Below, piece after piece: positions 1 through 9,226 of a stretch of DNA of 64,000 nt. The stretch lies in the NCBI GenBank assembly GCA_016717705.1, contig JADKFD010000020.1, positions 1 through 64,000 of the forward strand. The letters are read 5' to 3'. Each line of letters starts with the position of its first letter. Positions within the stretch are counted from its first letter, which is position 1. This DNA comes from Rhodanobacteraceae bacterium. Its GTDB lineage: Bacteria > Pseudomonadota > Gammaproteobacteria > Xanthomonadales > SZUA-5. The notes beneath the pieces are model-generated. The model was not told where the DNA came from. It saw nothing but the letters and a program-made list of their open reading frames with translations, and ran no database searches. The translations under genes were made by a program, and so were the position numbers.

Positions 1-1015
1 TCCGCGCAACCGCGTAGTCGGCAAGGTCAAACAGCGCGTCGCGGTGCGTCGATGCCGGCAGCACGCCCAGTTCCCGCTGGGCGGCAAGTGCATGTTCGCG
101 GGCACGTTCCAGGCTCTCGTCGAGCGCGTCGGTCTCGCGAATCGCGGCGATCACCTGCGGCAAGGCATCGCGATCGCCCTGGCGGATGGCCGTGCGGATG
201 GTCTCGACCTGCTCTGCACTGGCGCGTCGCTGGGCGACGATCAGCGGCAAGGTGGGTTTGCCCTCGGCCAGATCGTCGCCGAGGTGCTTGCCGATGCGCG
301 CGGCATCGCCGATGTAGTCGAGCACGTCGTCGGCGATCTGGAAGGCGATCCCGAGTGCCATCCCATAGCGATGCAGCGCGTCCTGCGCCGCCTCATCCAG
401 ACCAGCCGCAAGACCGCCCAGGCGACAGGCGGCGGCGAACAGGATCGCCGTCTTGCGCCGGATGACATCGAAATAGCGCGCCTCGGACAGATCCGGATCG
501 CCCATGTGCAGCAACTGCAGGACTTCGCCCTCGGCGATCGCATTGGTGGTATCGGCGAGCACGCGCATGACGGTCATGCGCTCCAGTCCAACCATCATCT
601 GGAACGAGCGCGAGTAGAGGAAGTCGCCGACCAGCACGCTGGCGGCGTTGCCCCACAAGGCATTGGCCGTCTGTCGCCCCCGGCGCAGCCCTGATTCGTC
701 GACGACGTCGTCGTGCAGCAGCGTTGCGGTGTGAATGAACTCGACGATGGCCGCCAGTCGGGCGCCATGTTCGCCGGCGCCGGCGCCACCGGTACGCGCG
801 CAGAGCACTACCAGCAAGGGCCGCAAGCGTTTGCCGCCGGAGCTGATGATGTGTTCGCCGATCTGGTTGATCAGCACCACATCGGAGTGCAGTTCGGCCC
901 GAATCAGGGCGTCAACCCGTGCCATGTCGGCAGCAGCGAGCTGCTGGATGGCAGAAAATCGCCGCGCGGCGTCGGCGGCGGGCTCGGTGGCCAGCGGGGT
1001 GTCCAGAGCATTCAT
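1..1015 (-). CDS. ispB: Octaprenyl/polyprenyl diphosphate synthase, 3' end cut by window edge
   Basis: Trans-isoprenyl diphosphate synthase that elongates farnesyl diphosphate with isopentenyl diphosphate to make the quinone side chain in the cytoplasm. The first aspartate-rich motif DDVVD lies at residues 102-106 (LLHDDVVDE) and the second, DDVLD, at 229-233; GGKRLRPLL at 60-68 and the KPTLPLI stretch after the second motif are also family hallmarks. 338 codons are visible and the protein is at most a few residues short of its stop. ATG at 1015 was chosen because it gives a family-length N terminus; the next ATG is only four bases downstream in another frame. The gene diverges from ssb. ispB is preferred over ispA because of the length and the absence of IspA-type features; the exact chain length made is inferred. 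Confidence 0.93.
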   Translation of the reverse strand, partial: MNALDTPLATEPAADAARRFSAIQQLAAADMARVDALIRAELHSDVVLINQIGEHIISSGGKRLRPLLVVLCARTGGAGAGEHGARLAAIVEFIHTATLLHDDVVDESGLRRGRQTANALWGNAASVLVGDFLYSRSFQMMVGLERMTVMRVLADTTNAIAEGEVLQLLHMGDPDLSEARYFDVIRRKTAILFAAACRLGGLAAGLDEAAQDALHRYGMALGIAFQIADDVLDYIGDAARIGKHLGDDLAEGKPTLPLIVAQRRASAEQVETIRTAIRQGDRDALPQVIAAIRETDALDESLERAREHALAAQRELGVLPASTHRDALFDLADYAVAR

Positions 1016-1219
1016 TGGCCCAGTATAGCCAACCCGCGCCGAGCCTCGTTTGCCCTGGATCAGTCAAATTTGATCGTGCAGGAGAATCCGCCGCGGGTTC
1101 GAATCCACCTGCGTAGGAATTTTCCTACGCGCGGTCGCGAGCTTCACTGACGTCGCCGCCGCCCGGTCAGTAGTATTGTGCATCTCACCGAAGTTACTGA
1201 TCGAGGCAGGGAAGCAACC

Positions 1220-1726
1220 ATGGCTAGAGGCGTCAACAAAGTCATTCTGGTGGGCAATCTGGGTGCCGACCCGGAGACCCGCTACACCGCCAATGGCGGC
1301 AACATCACCACCATCAAGCTGGCCACCAGCGAAAGCTGGAAGGACAAGTCGACCGGCGAAATGCACGAGCGCACCGAGTGGCACCGCGTCAAGTTCTTCA
1401 ATCGCCTGGCGGAAATCGCCGGCGAGTACCTGAAGAAGGGACGCCAGGTCTACATCGAGGGCAGCATCCGCACCGACAAGTACACCGACAAGGAAGGCAT
1501 CGAACGCTATTCCACCGACATCATCGCCAACGAGATGCAACTTCTGGGCACGAACCCTGGTGGCGGCGGTGGCGAAGGCGGCATGGGTGGCGGTGGCAGC
1601 CGTGGCCCGAGCGAGCGACCGCAGCGCAGTGCGCCGCCGTCCAGCGGTGGCGGCGGTGGTCAGAATCGCCCGGAGCCGCGCCGCGAAGCGCCGCCGCCGG
1701 ATGATTTCGAGGACGACATCCCGTTC
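1220..1726 (+). CDS. ssb: Single-stranded DNA-binding protein; stop codon missing
   Basis: SSB coats single-stranded DNA in replication and repair and recruits partners through its acidic C-terminal tip. The ATG at 1220 follows a purine-rich ribosome binding site and starts MARGVNKVILVGNLG; the OB fold covers about residues 1-110, followed by a Gly/Pro/Gln-rich linker. The family-typical tip DDFEDDIPF ends at 1726, exactly where the protein should stop, but the next codon (1727-1729) is TGG, so the frame stays open to 2248 and would add about 170 low-quality residues overlapping the next gene. Coordinates given are for the canonical protein. A TGA to TGG change or a base-calling error is likely: a buried DDIPF tip would be expected to impair partner binding. 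Confidence 0.9.
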
Positions 1727-2024
1727 TGGCGGCAGCGGTCCCGGGGGCTTCGAGCGGCCTTGTTTGGAGCGCGGTGGCTCGCCCTGGCGCGCCATGGGCG
1801 TCGGACAGGGGTCCGGAACCACGAATGGCGGCTCCTCGCCCGGGTTCGAAGCCTTGCGGACGGTGCCGGTGCCCGCGGCAGGACCGCTTCGGGTCCCAGC
1901 CCGACAGCATGCCGCGACCTGCAGGGGCCCGGTGTCGCTGAGCCGACGCTGCTGCGGCAGCCGCGCGTCAGCGTGCGTACCCTAGGCCTTGCTACGGCTT
2001 GTTCCAGTCAGGCAGGCACGCTCA

Positions 2025-3241
2025 ATGAGCCACAGACTGGCGCGTTTGCTGCTGCTATTGCTGCTGGCAATGGCGGCGGGGGGCGCCAGCGCCGCCGGCT
2101 CGCCCAAGTACACGGTGCATTACACGGTCCAGTTCCAACCCGAAGCCGGCAGCGCTGCAGTCGACATCAGCACGCAGCCCGGAACCGGGCGCCTGATTGC
2201 GATGGATCTGAACATGCCGGCGGCCATCTACAGTGGCGCGGCGGGTGACGGCACGCTGGTGCGGACTGCCGACCGAGTACTCTGGACCCCGCCGCGCACC
2301 GGTGGTCATCTGCGTTACCGCGTATTGATCGACCAGCGCCGGGCCAATGGTGAATTCGATTCCCGAATCACCCCGGATTTTGTCATCACCCGCGGCGATC
2401 ATTTGTTCCCGCCAGCGAAGATCCGCGCCACCAAGGGCAGCGGGTCGACGGCGATCCTGCATTTTGATCTGCCCAAGGGCTGGGACGACGTCGAGACGCC
2501 GTTTTCCAAAGTGAGCGGCGGCGACTTTGCGGTGACCAACTCGGAGCGCAAGTTCGACCGGCCGATCGGCTGGATTGCGGCCGGCAAGCTGGTGTCGGCG
2601 CGCGAGACCATCGCCGGGATGCGGGTGACGGTCACGGCGCCCAAGGGTGAGCCCGCCAGACCAGGTCGAGACACTCGCGATCCTGCGCCAGGCGTCTGCC
2701 GGAAGTCCAGGGCGCGTTCGGCGAATTGCCGGCCAAATTGCTGATCGTCCGCGCCGGCGACCCGATGTGGCGTGGCGGCCTGTCGGCGCCCGCTTCGCTG
2801 TGGTTGCACGCCGACCGTCCCCTGCTCAGCCAGAATGGCACCAGCCCGATCCTGCACGAACTCACCCATGTGATCAGCGACATCCGCGGCGGGCCGGATG
2901 ACGACTGGATCGCCGAGGGGCTTGCCGAGTACTACTCGCTGGAAATCGGCCGTCGCGCGAAACTGATATCGGAGGAACGCTTTGCCAAGGCGATCCGCCT
3001 GGCCGGCAAATCCGGTGCCCAGGTGAACCGCCTGCGCGGCGCCGAATCGACCACCGATCGAACGCGCAAGGCAGTTGCGCTGTTTGCCGCGCTGGACACG
3101 GAGCTACGTGCGAACGGCTCCAGCATCGACGCCCTGACCGTGCTGCTGATGCGTCACGAAACCACCACGCTGGAGCAAATGCGCGCCGATGCCCGCAAGC
3201 TGCTGGGGCGGGCGTCCACGGTGCTGGCGGGGGTCGAGTGA
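2025..3241 (+). pseudogene. Secreted M1-like metallopeptidase, interrupted by two frameshifts
   Basis: The ATG at 2025 opens a signal peptide (MSHRLARLLLLLLLAMAAG, cleavage near ASA-AG) and a beta-rich domain that reads well to about 2645. Sense then continues in the +1 frame (QVETLAILRQ, about 2655-2690) and from about 2696 in the +2 frame (LPEVQGAFGELPAKLL onward) to a stop at 3241. The last part holds the zinc motif HELTH with a downstream glutamate in WIAEGLAEYY, the gluzincin arrangement. Two one-base insertions would explain the break. The intended protein is about 405 residues, exported, and probably a peptidase; the substrate is unknown. It lies in the same direction as ssb. Decay and sequencing error cannot be separated from this sequence alone. 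Confidence 0.75.
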
Positions 3242-3537
3242 CGCACCGAAGGAGCGCCGGGCGTCGCGCGCCAAGCACGCTGGGGCGGCGAGGTCACGGT
3301 GGTCGCGCGTGCCCGGCCCGCCCATGCACGTCGCCGGGCGATCGCTCTGCCCGCAGCCGCCCAACGAGCGCCGGCCAGACCCTAGTATCCTCGTGAACTC
3401 GGCGCGCGATCTCGCGGCTTGGCTCTGGTCGCATGTGGCCATGGGCGACCGCAGAGCCATGTGCTGCCTGGCCTGATCGCGGCGCGCAGTGCCCGTGGTC
3501 GCCCCACCGACGTCCTTGAGTCTCCACGAGTCATCCC

Positions 3538-4599
3538 ATGCATAAAACCTGGTTGGTCACCGGCGGCGCTGGCTTCATCGGCGCCAACTTCGTGCTCACG
3601 GCGCTGGCGCGCGGCGGGGTACGCATCATCAATCTGGATGCGCTGACCTACGCCGGCAACCTGGATTCGCTGTCCTCCGTGGCGCACAGCCCGGATCACC
3701 GTTTCGTGCACGGCGACATCGGCGATCGCGAACGCGTCGCCAGCCTGCTGCGCGAGCACCAGCCGACGGCGATCATCAACTTCGCCGCCGAATCGCATGT
3801 CGATCGCTCGATCGAAGGACCGGCCGCTTTCGTGCAGACCAATGTCGTCGGCACGCTGGCCTTGCTGGAAAGCGCGTTGGCGTACTGGCGCGGTCTTGAG
3901 GGCGAAGCGCGCAGCCAGTTCCGTTTCCTGCACGTATCGACCGACGAGGTCTACGGCTCGCTGGGCGACGAAGGGCGCTTCACCGAGACCACGCCGTACG
4001 CCCCGAACTCGCCGTATTCGGCGTCCAAGGCGGCGTCCGACCACCTGGTGCGCGCCTGGCATCACACCTATGGCATGCCGACGCTGACCACCAACTGTTC
4101 CAACAACTACGGCCCGTTCCAGTTCCCGGAGAAGCTGATTCCGCTGATGATCCAGAAGGCGCTGACCGGCGCCGCGCTGCCGGTCTACGGCGACGGCCGC
4201 AACGTGCGCGACTGGTTGTACGTGGTCGACCACTGCGAGGCGATCCGCGCGGTGCTCGATGGCGGGCGGGTGGGCGAGGTCTACAACGTCGGCGGCGATG
4301 CCGAACGCGAAAACCTGTCGGTGGTGGAGCGCATCTGCGATCTGCTCGATGCGCGCAGGCCGCTGGCCGATGGCCGCAAGCGCCGCGAACTGATCAGCTT
4401 TGTCGCCGATCGGCCCGGCCACGACCGCCGTTACGCCATCGATGCCAGCAAGATCCAGCGCGAACTGGGCTGGAAGCCGAAGGAAAGCTTCGAAAGCGGC
4501 ATCGAGCGCACCATCGACTGGTACCTGGCGCACCAGGACTGGTGCGCGCGCATTCGCGATGGCAGCTATCGCGGCGAACGCCTGGGACTGGTGGCATGA
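3538..4599 (+). CDS. rmlB: dTDP-glucose 4,6-dehydratase
   Basis: Second enzyme of dTDP-L-rhamnose synthesis; converts dTDP-glucose to dTDP-4-keto-6-deoxyglucose with bound NAD. It is a 353-residue short-chain dehydrogenase/reductase of the extended type: GGAGFIG nucleotide-binding turn at residues 9-15, STDEVYGSLG around the active site, and YSASKAASDH carrying the YxxxK catalytic pair. Length matches the family. First gene of an operon; its TGA overlaps the ATG of rmlA (ATGA). About 295 bp without a recognisable gene precede it and presumably contain the operon promoter, but I could not pick a convincing -35/-10 pair. Confidence 0.97.
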   Translation: MHKTWLVTGGAGFIGANFVLTALARGGVRIINLDALTYAGNLDSLSSVAHSPDHRFVHGDIGDRERVASLLREHQPTAIINFAAESHVDRSIEGPAAFVQTNVVGTLALLESALAYWRGLEGEARSQFRFLHVSTDEVYGSLGDEGRFTETTPYAPNSPYSASKAASDHLVRAWHHTYGMPTLTTNCSNNYGPFQFPEKLIPLMIQKALTGAALPVYGDGRNVRDWLYVVDHCEAIRAVLDGGRVGEVYNVGGDAERENLSVVERICDLLDARRPLADGRKRRELISFVADRPGHDRRYAIDASKIQRELGWKPKESFESGIERTIDWYLAHQDWCARIRDGSYRGERLGLVA

Positions 4600-5486
4600 A
4601 CGCCGAAACCATGAGTGAACGACGCGGCATCATCCTCGCGGGCGGGGCCGGCACACGGCTGCATCCGCTGACCATCGCCGTCAGCAAGCAACTGCTGCCG
4701 GTGTACGACAAGCCGATGATCTATTACCCACTGAGCGTGCTGATGCTGGCGGGCATCCGGCGCATCCTGGTGATCAACACGCCGCATGAGCAGGCCCTGT
4801 TCCAGCGTTTGCTGGGCGACGGTTCGCAGTGGGGCCTCAGCATCGAATATGCGGTGCAGGCGCAGCCCAACGGACTGGCCGAGGCCTTTCTCATCGGTCG
4901 CGATTTCATCGCCGGCGAACCCTCCTGCCTGGTGCTCGGCGACAACATCTTCTACGGCCAGGGGCTGTCGCAGATGCTGGCGCGGGCCGATCGGCGCACC
5001 ATGGGCGCCACGGTTTTCGGCTACTGGGTGCGCGATCCCGAGCGCTACGGCGTGGCCGAGTTCGGCGACGATGGCAAGGTGCTGTCGATCGAGGAAAAGC
5101 CGACGCAACCGAAGTCCAACTACGCGGTGACGGGTCTGTATTTCTACGATGGCCGCGCCAGCGAGTTTGCCGCCAAATTGAAACCGTCGCCGCGCGGGGA
5201 ACTGGAGATCACCGACCTCAACCGTTGCTATCTGGAAGATGGCAGCCTGCAGGTCGAGCGCATGGGCCGCGGTTTTGCCTGGCTGGATACCGGGACCCAC
5301 GAGTCGCTGGTCCAGGCCGGCAATTTCATCCAGACCATCGAGGAGCGCCAGGGATTGAAGATCGCCTGCCCCGAAGAGATCGCCTTCGAGCAGGGCTGGA
5401 TCGACGCACAGCAGTTGCTCGCGCTGGCTGTGCCGCTGGCGAAGAGCGGCTACGGCGCCTACCTGCGCAATCTGGTGCGCACGTGA
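4596..5486 (+). CDS. rmlA: Glucose-1-phosphate thymidylyltransferase
   Basis: First committed enzyme of the dTDP-rhamnose route; joins dTTP and glucose-1-phosphate. The sugar nucleotidyltransferase signature GGAGTRLHPLT follows the start closely, and LGDNIFYGQG and the VIEEKP-like SIEEKPTQPKSNYA are in the expected order. ATG at 4596 overlaps the rmlB stop; a second ATG at 4611 would give MSERRG and is equally acceptable, since family members usually begin only a few residues before GGAGTR. Length about 296 residues, normal for the family. It ends in a GTGA overlap with rmlC, so the genes are probably translationally coupled. Confidence 0.96.
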   Translation: MNAETMSERRGIILAGGAGTRLHPLTIAVSKQLLPVYDKPMIYYPLSVLMLAGIRRILVINTPHEQALFQRLLGDGSQWGLSIEYAVQAQPNGLAEAFLIGRDFIAGEPSCLVLGDNIFYGQGLSQMLARADRRTMGATVFGYWVRDPERYGVAEFGDDGKVLSIEEKPTQPKSNYAVTGLYFYDGRASEFAAKLKPSPRGELEITDLNRCYLEDGSLQVERMGRGFAWLDTGTHESLVQAGNFIQTIEERQGLKIACPEEIAFEQGWIDAQQLLALAVPLAKSGYGAYLRNLVRT

Positions 5487-6034
5487 AGCTGCTGCCCACC
5501 ACTCTGCCCGGTGTGGCGCTGATCGAGCCGGCCGTCTTTGGCGACGACCGCGGTTTCTTCTTTGAGGCGTTCAACCGCGACCGCTTCGCCGCCGCCGGAC
5601 TGCCGACCGATTTTCCGCAGGCGAATACCTCGCGATCGGCACGCGGCGTGTTGCGCGGCCTGCACCATCAGCTGCCGCGGCCGCAAGGCAAGCTGGTGTG
5701 GGTGGTCGAGGGCAGCGTCTTCGATGTTGCCGTCGATATCCGTCGCGGCTCGCCGAATTTCGGACGCTGGTTCGGCGCCGAGCTGAGCGCGGGCAATCAC
5801 CGCATGATGTACGTGCCACCCGGATTCCTGCACGGCTTCCAGGTGCTCAGCGAATACGCGACTTTTTCCTACCTGTGCACCGAGTTGTACGACAGCAGTT
5901 GTGACCGCTCGGTGGCCTGGAATGATCCTGATATCGGCATCGCCTGGCCCATTGCGCAGCCGCAGTTGTCGGGCAAGGATCGCGCCGCGCCGCGCCTGGC
6001 GGATGTCTCACCCGATCATCTGCCGGAGCTCTGA
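5483..6034 (+). CDS. rmlC: dTDP-4-dehydrorhamnose 3,5-epimerase
   Basis: Double epimerisation of the dTDP-4-keto sugar, third step of dTDP-L-rhamnose synthesis. A 183-residue cupin with the expected FGDDRGFFFEAF start, RGLHHQ (catalytic histidine region), GKLVWVVEG and YVPPGFLHGFQVLSE motifs. GTG at 5483 was chosen because it overlaps the rmlA stop (GTGA) and places the standard VKLLPTTLPGV sequence at the N terminus; no upstream ATG is in frame without running through rmlA. The order B-A-C-D is complete and the four genes are spaced within a few bases. Confidence 0.96.
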   Translation: MKLLPTTLPGVALIEPAVFGDDRGFFFEAFNRDRFAAAGLPTDFPQANTSRSARGVLRGLHHQLPRPQGKLVWVVEGSVFDVAVDIRRGSPNFGRWFGAELSAGNHRMMYVPPGFLHGFQVLSEYATFSYLCTELYDSSCDRSVAWNDPDIGIAWPIAQPQLSGKDRAAPRLADVSPDHLPEL

Positions 6035-6037
6035 GCC

Positions 6038-7000
6038 GTGCGCATTCTTGTCCTCGGGGCGGCCGGTCAGGTCGGATTCGAACTGGCGCGCAGCCTGGCG
6101 GGATTGGGGCGCGTGCTGACCGCCGATCGCATGGTCGACGCCGATGCCGGCGTAGCGCTGGCCATCGATATCGGCGATCTGTCCACACTGCGTCAGCGGG
6201 TGGACGAACTGGCGCCTAACGTCATCGTCAATGCCGCGGCCTACACCGCCGTCGATCAGGCCGAGGACGAGCCGGAGGCGGCCGACCGCGTCAATCACGA
6301 GGCGATGCACGTCCTCGCGCAACTGGCTGCCGCCAGCGGCGCGCTGCTGGTGCATTACTCCACCGACTATGTCTTTGGCGGCGACGGCGATGCGCCCTAC
6401 CGGGAAGACCAGCCGCCGGCGCCGCGCAGTGTCTACGGGCGCACCAAGCTCGCGGGTGAGCAGGCCCTGGCGCAGTCCGGTTGTGCCTATCTGTTGCTGC
6501 GGACCGCTTGGGTGTATGCGGCGCGTGGACGCAATTTTCTGCTGACCATGCTGCGCGCCGCAGCCCAGCGCGACGAACTCAGCGTGGTGGACGATCAGAT
6601 CGGTTCGCCCACCACTGCGCGCTTTCTTGCCGACACCACGGCCACGCTGGTGCGGCGCTGGCTGCACGCCCCTGCGCCTGGGCGTGCGCAGCTGCAGGGT
6701 GCCTGTCATGTGGTTGCCGATGGCCAGGTCAGCTGGTGCGGATTTGCCCGCGAGATCATCGGCCGGGCACACGCGCTGGGTTTGTTGCCGCGCGCCACGC
6801 CGGTGCGCGCGATCAGCAGCGCCGAGTATCCGGCCAGGGCGCAGCGTCCGGCATACTCGGTACTGAATACCGAGCGTCTGCGCAGCCAGTTTGCTGTGAT
6901 GCCGCCGCCGTGGCAGGTGGGCCTGGAGCACACACTGCTGGAAATTGCACAGGCGCGCCGCTCCCTGGCGGGCGCCGGGTTCGAGGTCAAACGATGTTGA
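6038..7000 (+). CDS. rmlD: dTDP-4-dehydrorhamnose reductase
   Basis: Last step to dTDP-L-rhamnose: NAD(P)H-dependent reduction of the 4-keto group. A 320-residue extended short-chain dehydrogenase/reductase with GAAGQVG at residues 7-13, NAAAYTAVDQAE, the STDYVFGG box and VYGRTKLAGE carrying the YxxxK pair. GTG start at 6038 lies three bases after the rmlC stop. The 3' end overlaps the first codon of xanB by seven bases. The product supplies rhamnose for surface polysaccharide; no glycosyltransferase is present in this window, so the acceptor polymer cannot be named. Confidence 0.95.
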   Translation: MRILVLGAAGQVGFELARSLAGLGRVLTADRMVDADAGVALAIDIGDLSTLRQRVDELAPNVIVNAAAYTAVDQAEDEPEAADRVNHEAMHVLAQLAAASGALLVHYSTDYVFGGDGDAPYREDQPPAPRSVYGRTKLAGEQALAQSGCAYLLLRTAWVYAARGRNFLLTMLRAAAQRDELSVVDDQIGSPTTARFLADTTATLVRRWLHAPAPGRAQLQGACHVVADGQVSWCGFAREIIGRAHALGLLPRATPVRAISSAEYPARAQRPAYSVLNTERLRSQFAVMPPPWQVGLEHTLLEIAQARRSLAGAGFEVKRC

Positions 7001-8406
7001 TTCCGGTCATTATTTCTGGCGGCGCGGGCACCCGGCTGTGGCCGGTGTCGCGGCGCGCCTATCCGAAGCCCTTCATGCAGATGGGCGATGGCGAATCGCT
7101 GCTGCGCAAGACGCTCAAGCGCGCGCAGGCCGTGGCCGTAGGCGACGAAGTCATCACGGTGACTTCGCGCGACCATTTCTTCATCACGCGCGACGAGTAT
7201 CGCGGTCTGATCGCCGATGCCGACGCGCGTTTCCTGCTGGAGCCGGTCGGGCGCAATACCGCGCCGGCGCTGGCGATGGCGGCGCTCGACATCGAACACC
7301 GCCATGGCCCGGACGCGCAGATGCTGGTGCTGCCCGCCGACCATCTGATTCGCGATCTGGATCTGTATGGGCAGGCCGTACAGGCAGCCTGCGCGCTGGC
7401 CGCGCAGGGCTATCTGGTCACGTTCGGCATCGTTCCGAGTCGCCCGGAAACCGGCTTTGGCTATATCCGCGCCGGCGCGCCGCTGGAGCACGGTTGGCAG
7501 GTTGCTGCATTCGTCGAGAAGCCGGACGCCGCCACCGCACAGGCCTACGTGGCCAGCGGCGACTACATGTGGAATTCCGGCATGTTCTGTTTTGCCGCCG
7601 GCGCCCTGTTGCAGAGCATGGCGGCCACCTGTCCGGCCTTGCTGGCGGCAGCGCGCGAGTGCTACGCCAAGGTGCATCCGGATGCGATTCCCGTGGAATT
7701 CGATCGCGACAGCTTCGCCGCCTTGCCGGATATCTCCGTCGACTACGCGGTGATGGAAAAGGCCGCGCGCAGTGCGGTAGTCGCAGCCCGATTCGACTGG
7801 AACGACATCGGTTCCTGGCAGGCGATCAGCGACCTCGATCCCGGCGACGCCGCCGGCAATCGCACCATCGGCCCGGCGGTGCTGGTGGATTCGCGCAACT
7901 GCTATGTGCAATCCAAGGGGCGTCTGGTGGCCGCAGTCGGTGTCGACGACCTGGTCATCGTCGATACCGGCGATGCGGTGCTGGTCAGCACGCGCAGCAA
8001 GGCGCAGGCGGTCAAGCAGGTGGTCGAAGAACTGCGCCTGCAGAATCACGAGCTGGCGAATGTGCATTCGACCGTGCATCGTCCCTGGGGCAGCTATTCG
8101 GTGATCGAAGACGCGCCGGACTGCAAGGTCAAACGCCTGACCGTGCGGCCGGGACATGTGCTCTCGCTGCAACTGCACTATCGACGCAGCGAGCATTGGA
8201 CGGTGGTCGCGGGAACCGCCACGGTGCGTGTCGGCGAGCGCGAGTTCCTGCTGCAACGCAACGAGTCGATCCACATTCCGGTGCAGACCCTGCATCGGCT
8301 GGAAAATGCGACGACCGAGGATCTGCACCTGATCGAGGTGCAATGTGGCGACTACTTCGGCGAGGACGACATCGTGCGCTACGAAGATCGCTATGGTCGC
8401 GCCTGA
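6994..8406 (+). CDS. xanB: Bifunctional mannose-1-phosphate guanylyltransferase / mannose-6-phosphate isomerase
   Basis: Makes GDP-mannose and interconverts fructose-6-phosphate with mannose-6-phosphate. The 470-residue protein has an N-terminal nucleotidyltransferase (SGGAGTRLWPVSR near residue 8, FVEKPD, WNDIGSW) and a C-terminal cupin isomerase domain from about residue 360 (RPWGSYSVIED, GHVLSLQLHYRRSEHW, IHIPVQTLHR). ATG at 6994 overlaps rmlD. The two-domain form is the XanB/ManC/AlgA type. Pairing with rml genes resembles the xan/rml polysaccharide loci of xanthomonads, here in the order rmlB-A-C-D-xanB. The gene is the last of the operon; 128 bp separate it from the response regulator. 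Confidence 0.95.
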   Translation: MLIPVIISGGAGTRLWPVSRRAYPKPFMQMGDGESLLRKTLKRAQAVAVGDEVITVTSRDHFFITRDEYRGLIADADARFLLEPVGRNTAPALAMAALDIEHRHGPDAQMLVLPADHLIRDLDLYGQAVQAACALAAQGYLVTFGIVPSRPETGFGYIRAGAPLEHGWQVAAFVEKPDAATAQAYVASGDYMWNSGMFCFAAGALLQSMAATCPALLAAARECYAKVHPDAIPVEFDRDSFAALPDISVDYAVMEKAARSAVVAARFDWNDIGSWQAISDLDPGDAAGNRTIGPAVLVDSRNCYVQSKGRLVAAVGVDDLVIVDTGDAVLVSTRSKAQAVKQVVEELRLQNHELANVHSTVHRPWGSYSVIEDAPDCKVKRLTVRPGHVLSLQLHYRRSEHWTVVAGTATVRVGEREFLLQRNESIHIPVQTLHRLENATTEDLHLIEVQCGDYFGEDDIVRYEDRYGRA

Positions 8407-8534
8407 GTGGGTCCTGCGTTTGTTATCGGCGAGCCGTGTTGGTCGAAAGCGCTATACAGTGGCGGGGCGTTGCTCATGTAGACTGTGCCAGTCAGTAACA
8501 GCAGAAGCGCGCAAAGCGACGGGAGCCATCAGCA

Positions 8535-9221
8535 ATGCGGATCGATTTACTCGAGGATGATCCAGACCAGGCTGAAATGATCAGCCATTGGTTGACCGAG
8601 GAAGGCCATGAGGTTCGCTGCTATCGATCCGGCGGAGACCTGACGCGGGCTTTGCATCGCGACGTGCCGGATGTCTTGCTGCTGGATTGGGTGTTGCCCG
8701 AATCGAGCGGCATGGATGTGTTGACCTGGGTGCGCCAGAGTTTTCTCGGCCGCATCCCGGTGGTGTTCATCACCGCGCAGGATTCCGAAGAACACGTCGT
8801 TGCCGCACTGCAGGCAGGCGCCGATGACTATCTGGTCAAGCCGCCGCGTCGGCGCGAGTTGCTCGCCCGCGTGCAGGCGGTGGGTCGTCGCGCCGGGGCC
8901 ATCCAGCCGGCGGAAGTGCTGCAGGGTACCGATCCCTACATCGTCGATGTCGGCCACCGCATGATCAGCCTGCGTGGCAAGCAGGTCGAACTGACCAGCA
9001 AGGAATTCGATCTGGCGGCCTACATGTTTGCCAACGCCGGTCGTCTGGTGAAACGTGGTGTGTTGCTGGAGCGCGTCTGGGGCCGCAGCCAGACCATCAC
9101 CACGCGTACCGTCGATGCGCACATCAGCCGGATTCGCAAGAAACTGGAGATCGACGATACCAATGGCTGGCGCCTGATCTCGGTCTACCAGCACGGCTAT
9201 CGGCTGGAGCGGGCGGCCTGA
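8535..9221 (+). CDS. OmpR-family response regulator
   Basis: Two-component response regulator of 228 residues. The receiver domain (1-118) has the acidic pair E7/D8-D9, phospho-acceptor D51 in LLLDWVLPESSG, T80 and K102. The C-terminal winged helix (about 130-226) has the ELTSKEFDLAAYMF and TRTVDAHISRIRKKL helices typical of OmpR/PhoB DNA-binding domains. No sensor kinase lies beside it; instead an HPt protein gene follows five bases after its stop, suggesting that the regulator receives phosphate through a phosphorelay or shares it with a distant hybrid kinase. The target genes are unknown. The upstream 128 bp likely hold its promoter, though cotranscription with xanB is possible. Confidence 0.93.
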   Translation: MRIDLLEDDPDQAEMISHWLTEEGHEVRCYRSGGDLTRALHRDVPDVLLLDWVLPESSGMDVLTWVRQSFLGRIPVVFITAQDSEEHVVAALQAGADDYLVKPPRRRELLARVQAVGRRAGAIQPAEVLQGTDPYIVDVGHRMISLRGKQVELTSKEFDLAAYMFANAGRLVKRGVLLERVWGRSQTITTRTVDAHISRIRKKLEIDDTNGWRLISVYQHGYRLERAA

Positions 9222-9226
9222 CTGCC

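Noticed and set aside
3242..3537. Interval before rmlB
   Set aside because: Searched for a JUMPstart-like element or promoter; no clear match.
6706..8343. Long minus-strand open frame opposite xanB
   Set aside because: Codon third-position mirror of the well-supported xanB; no start signal or protein-like motifs.
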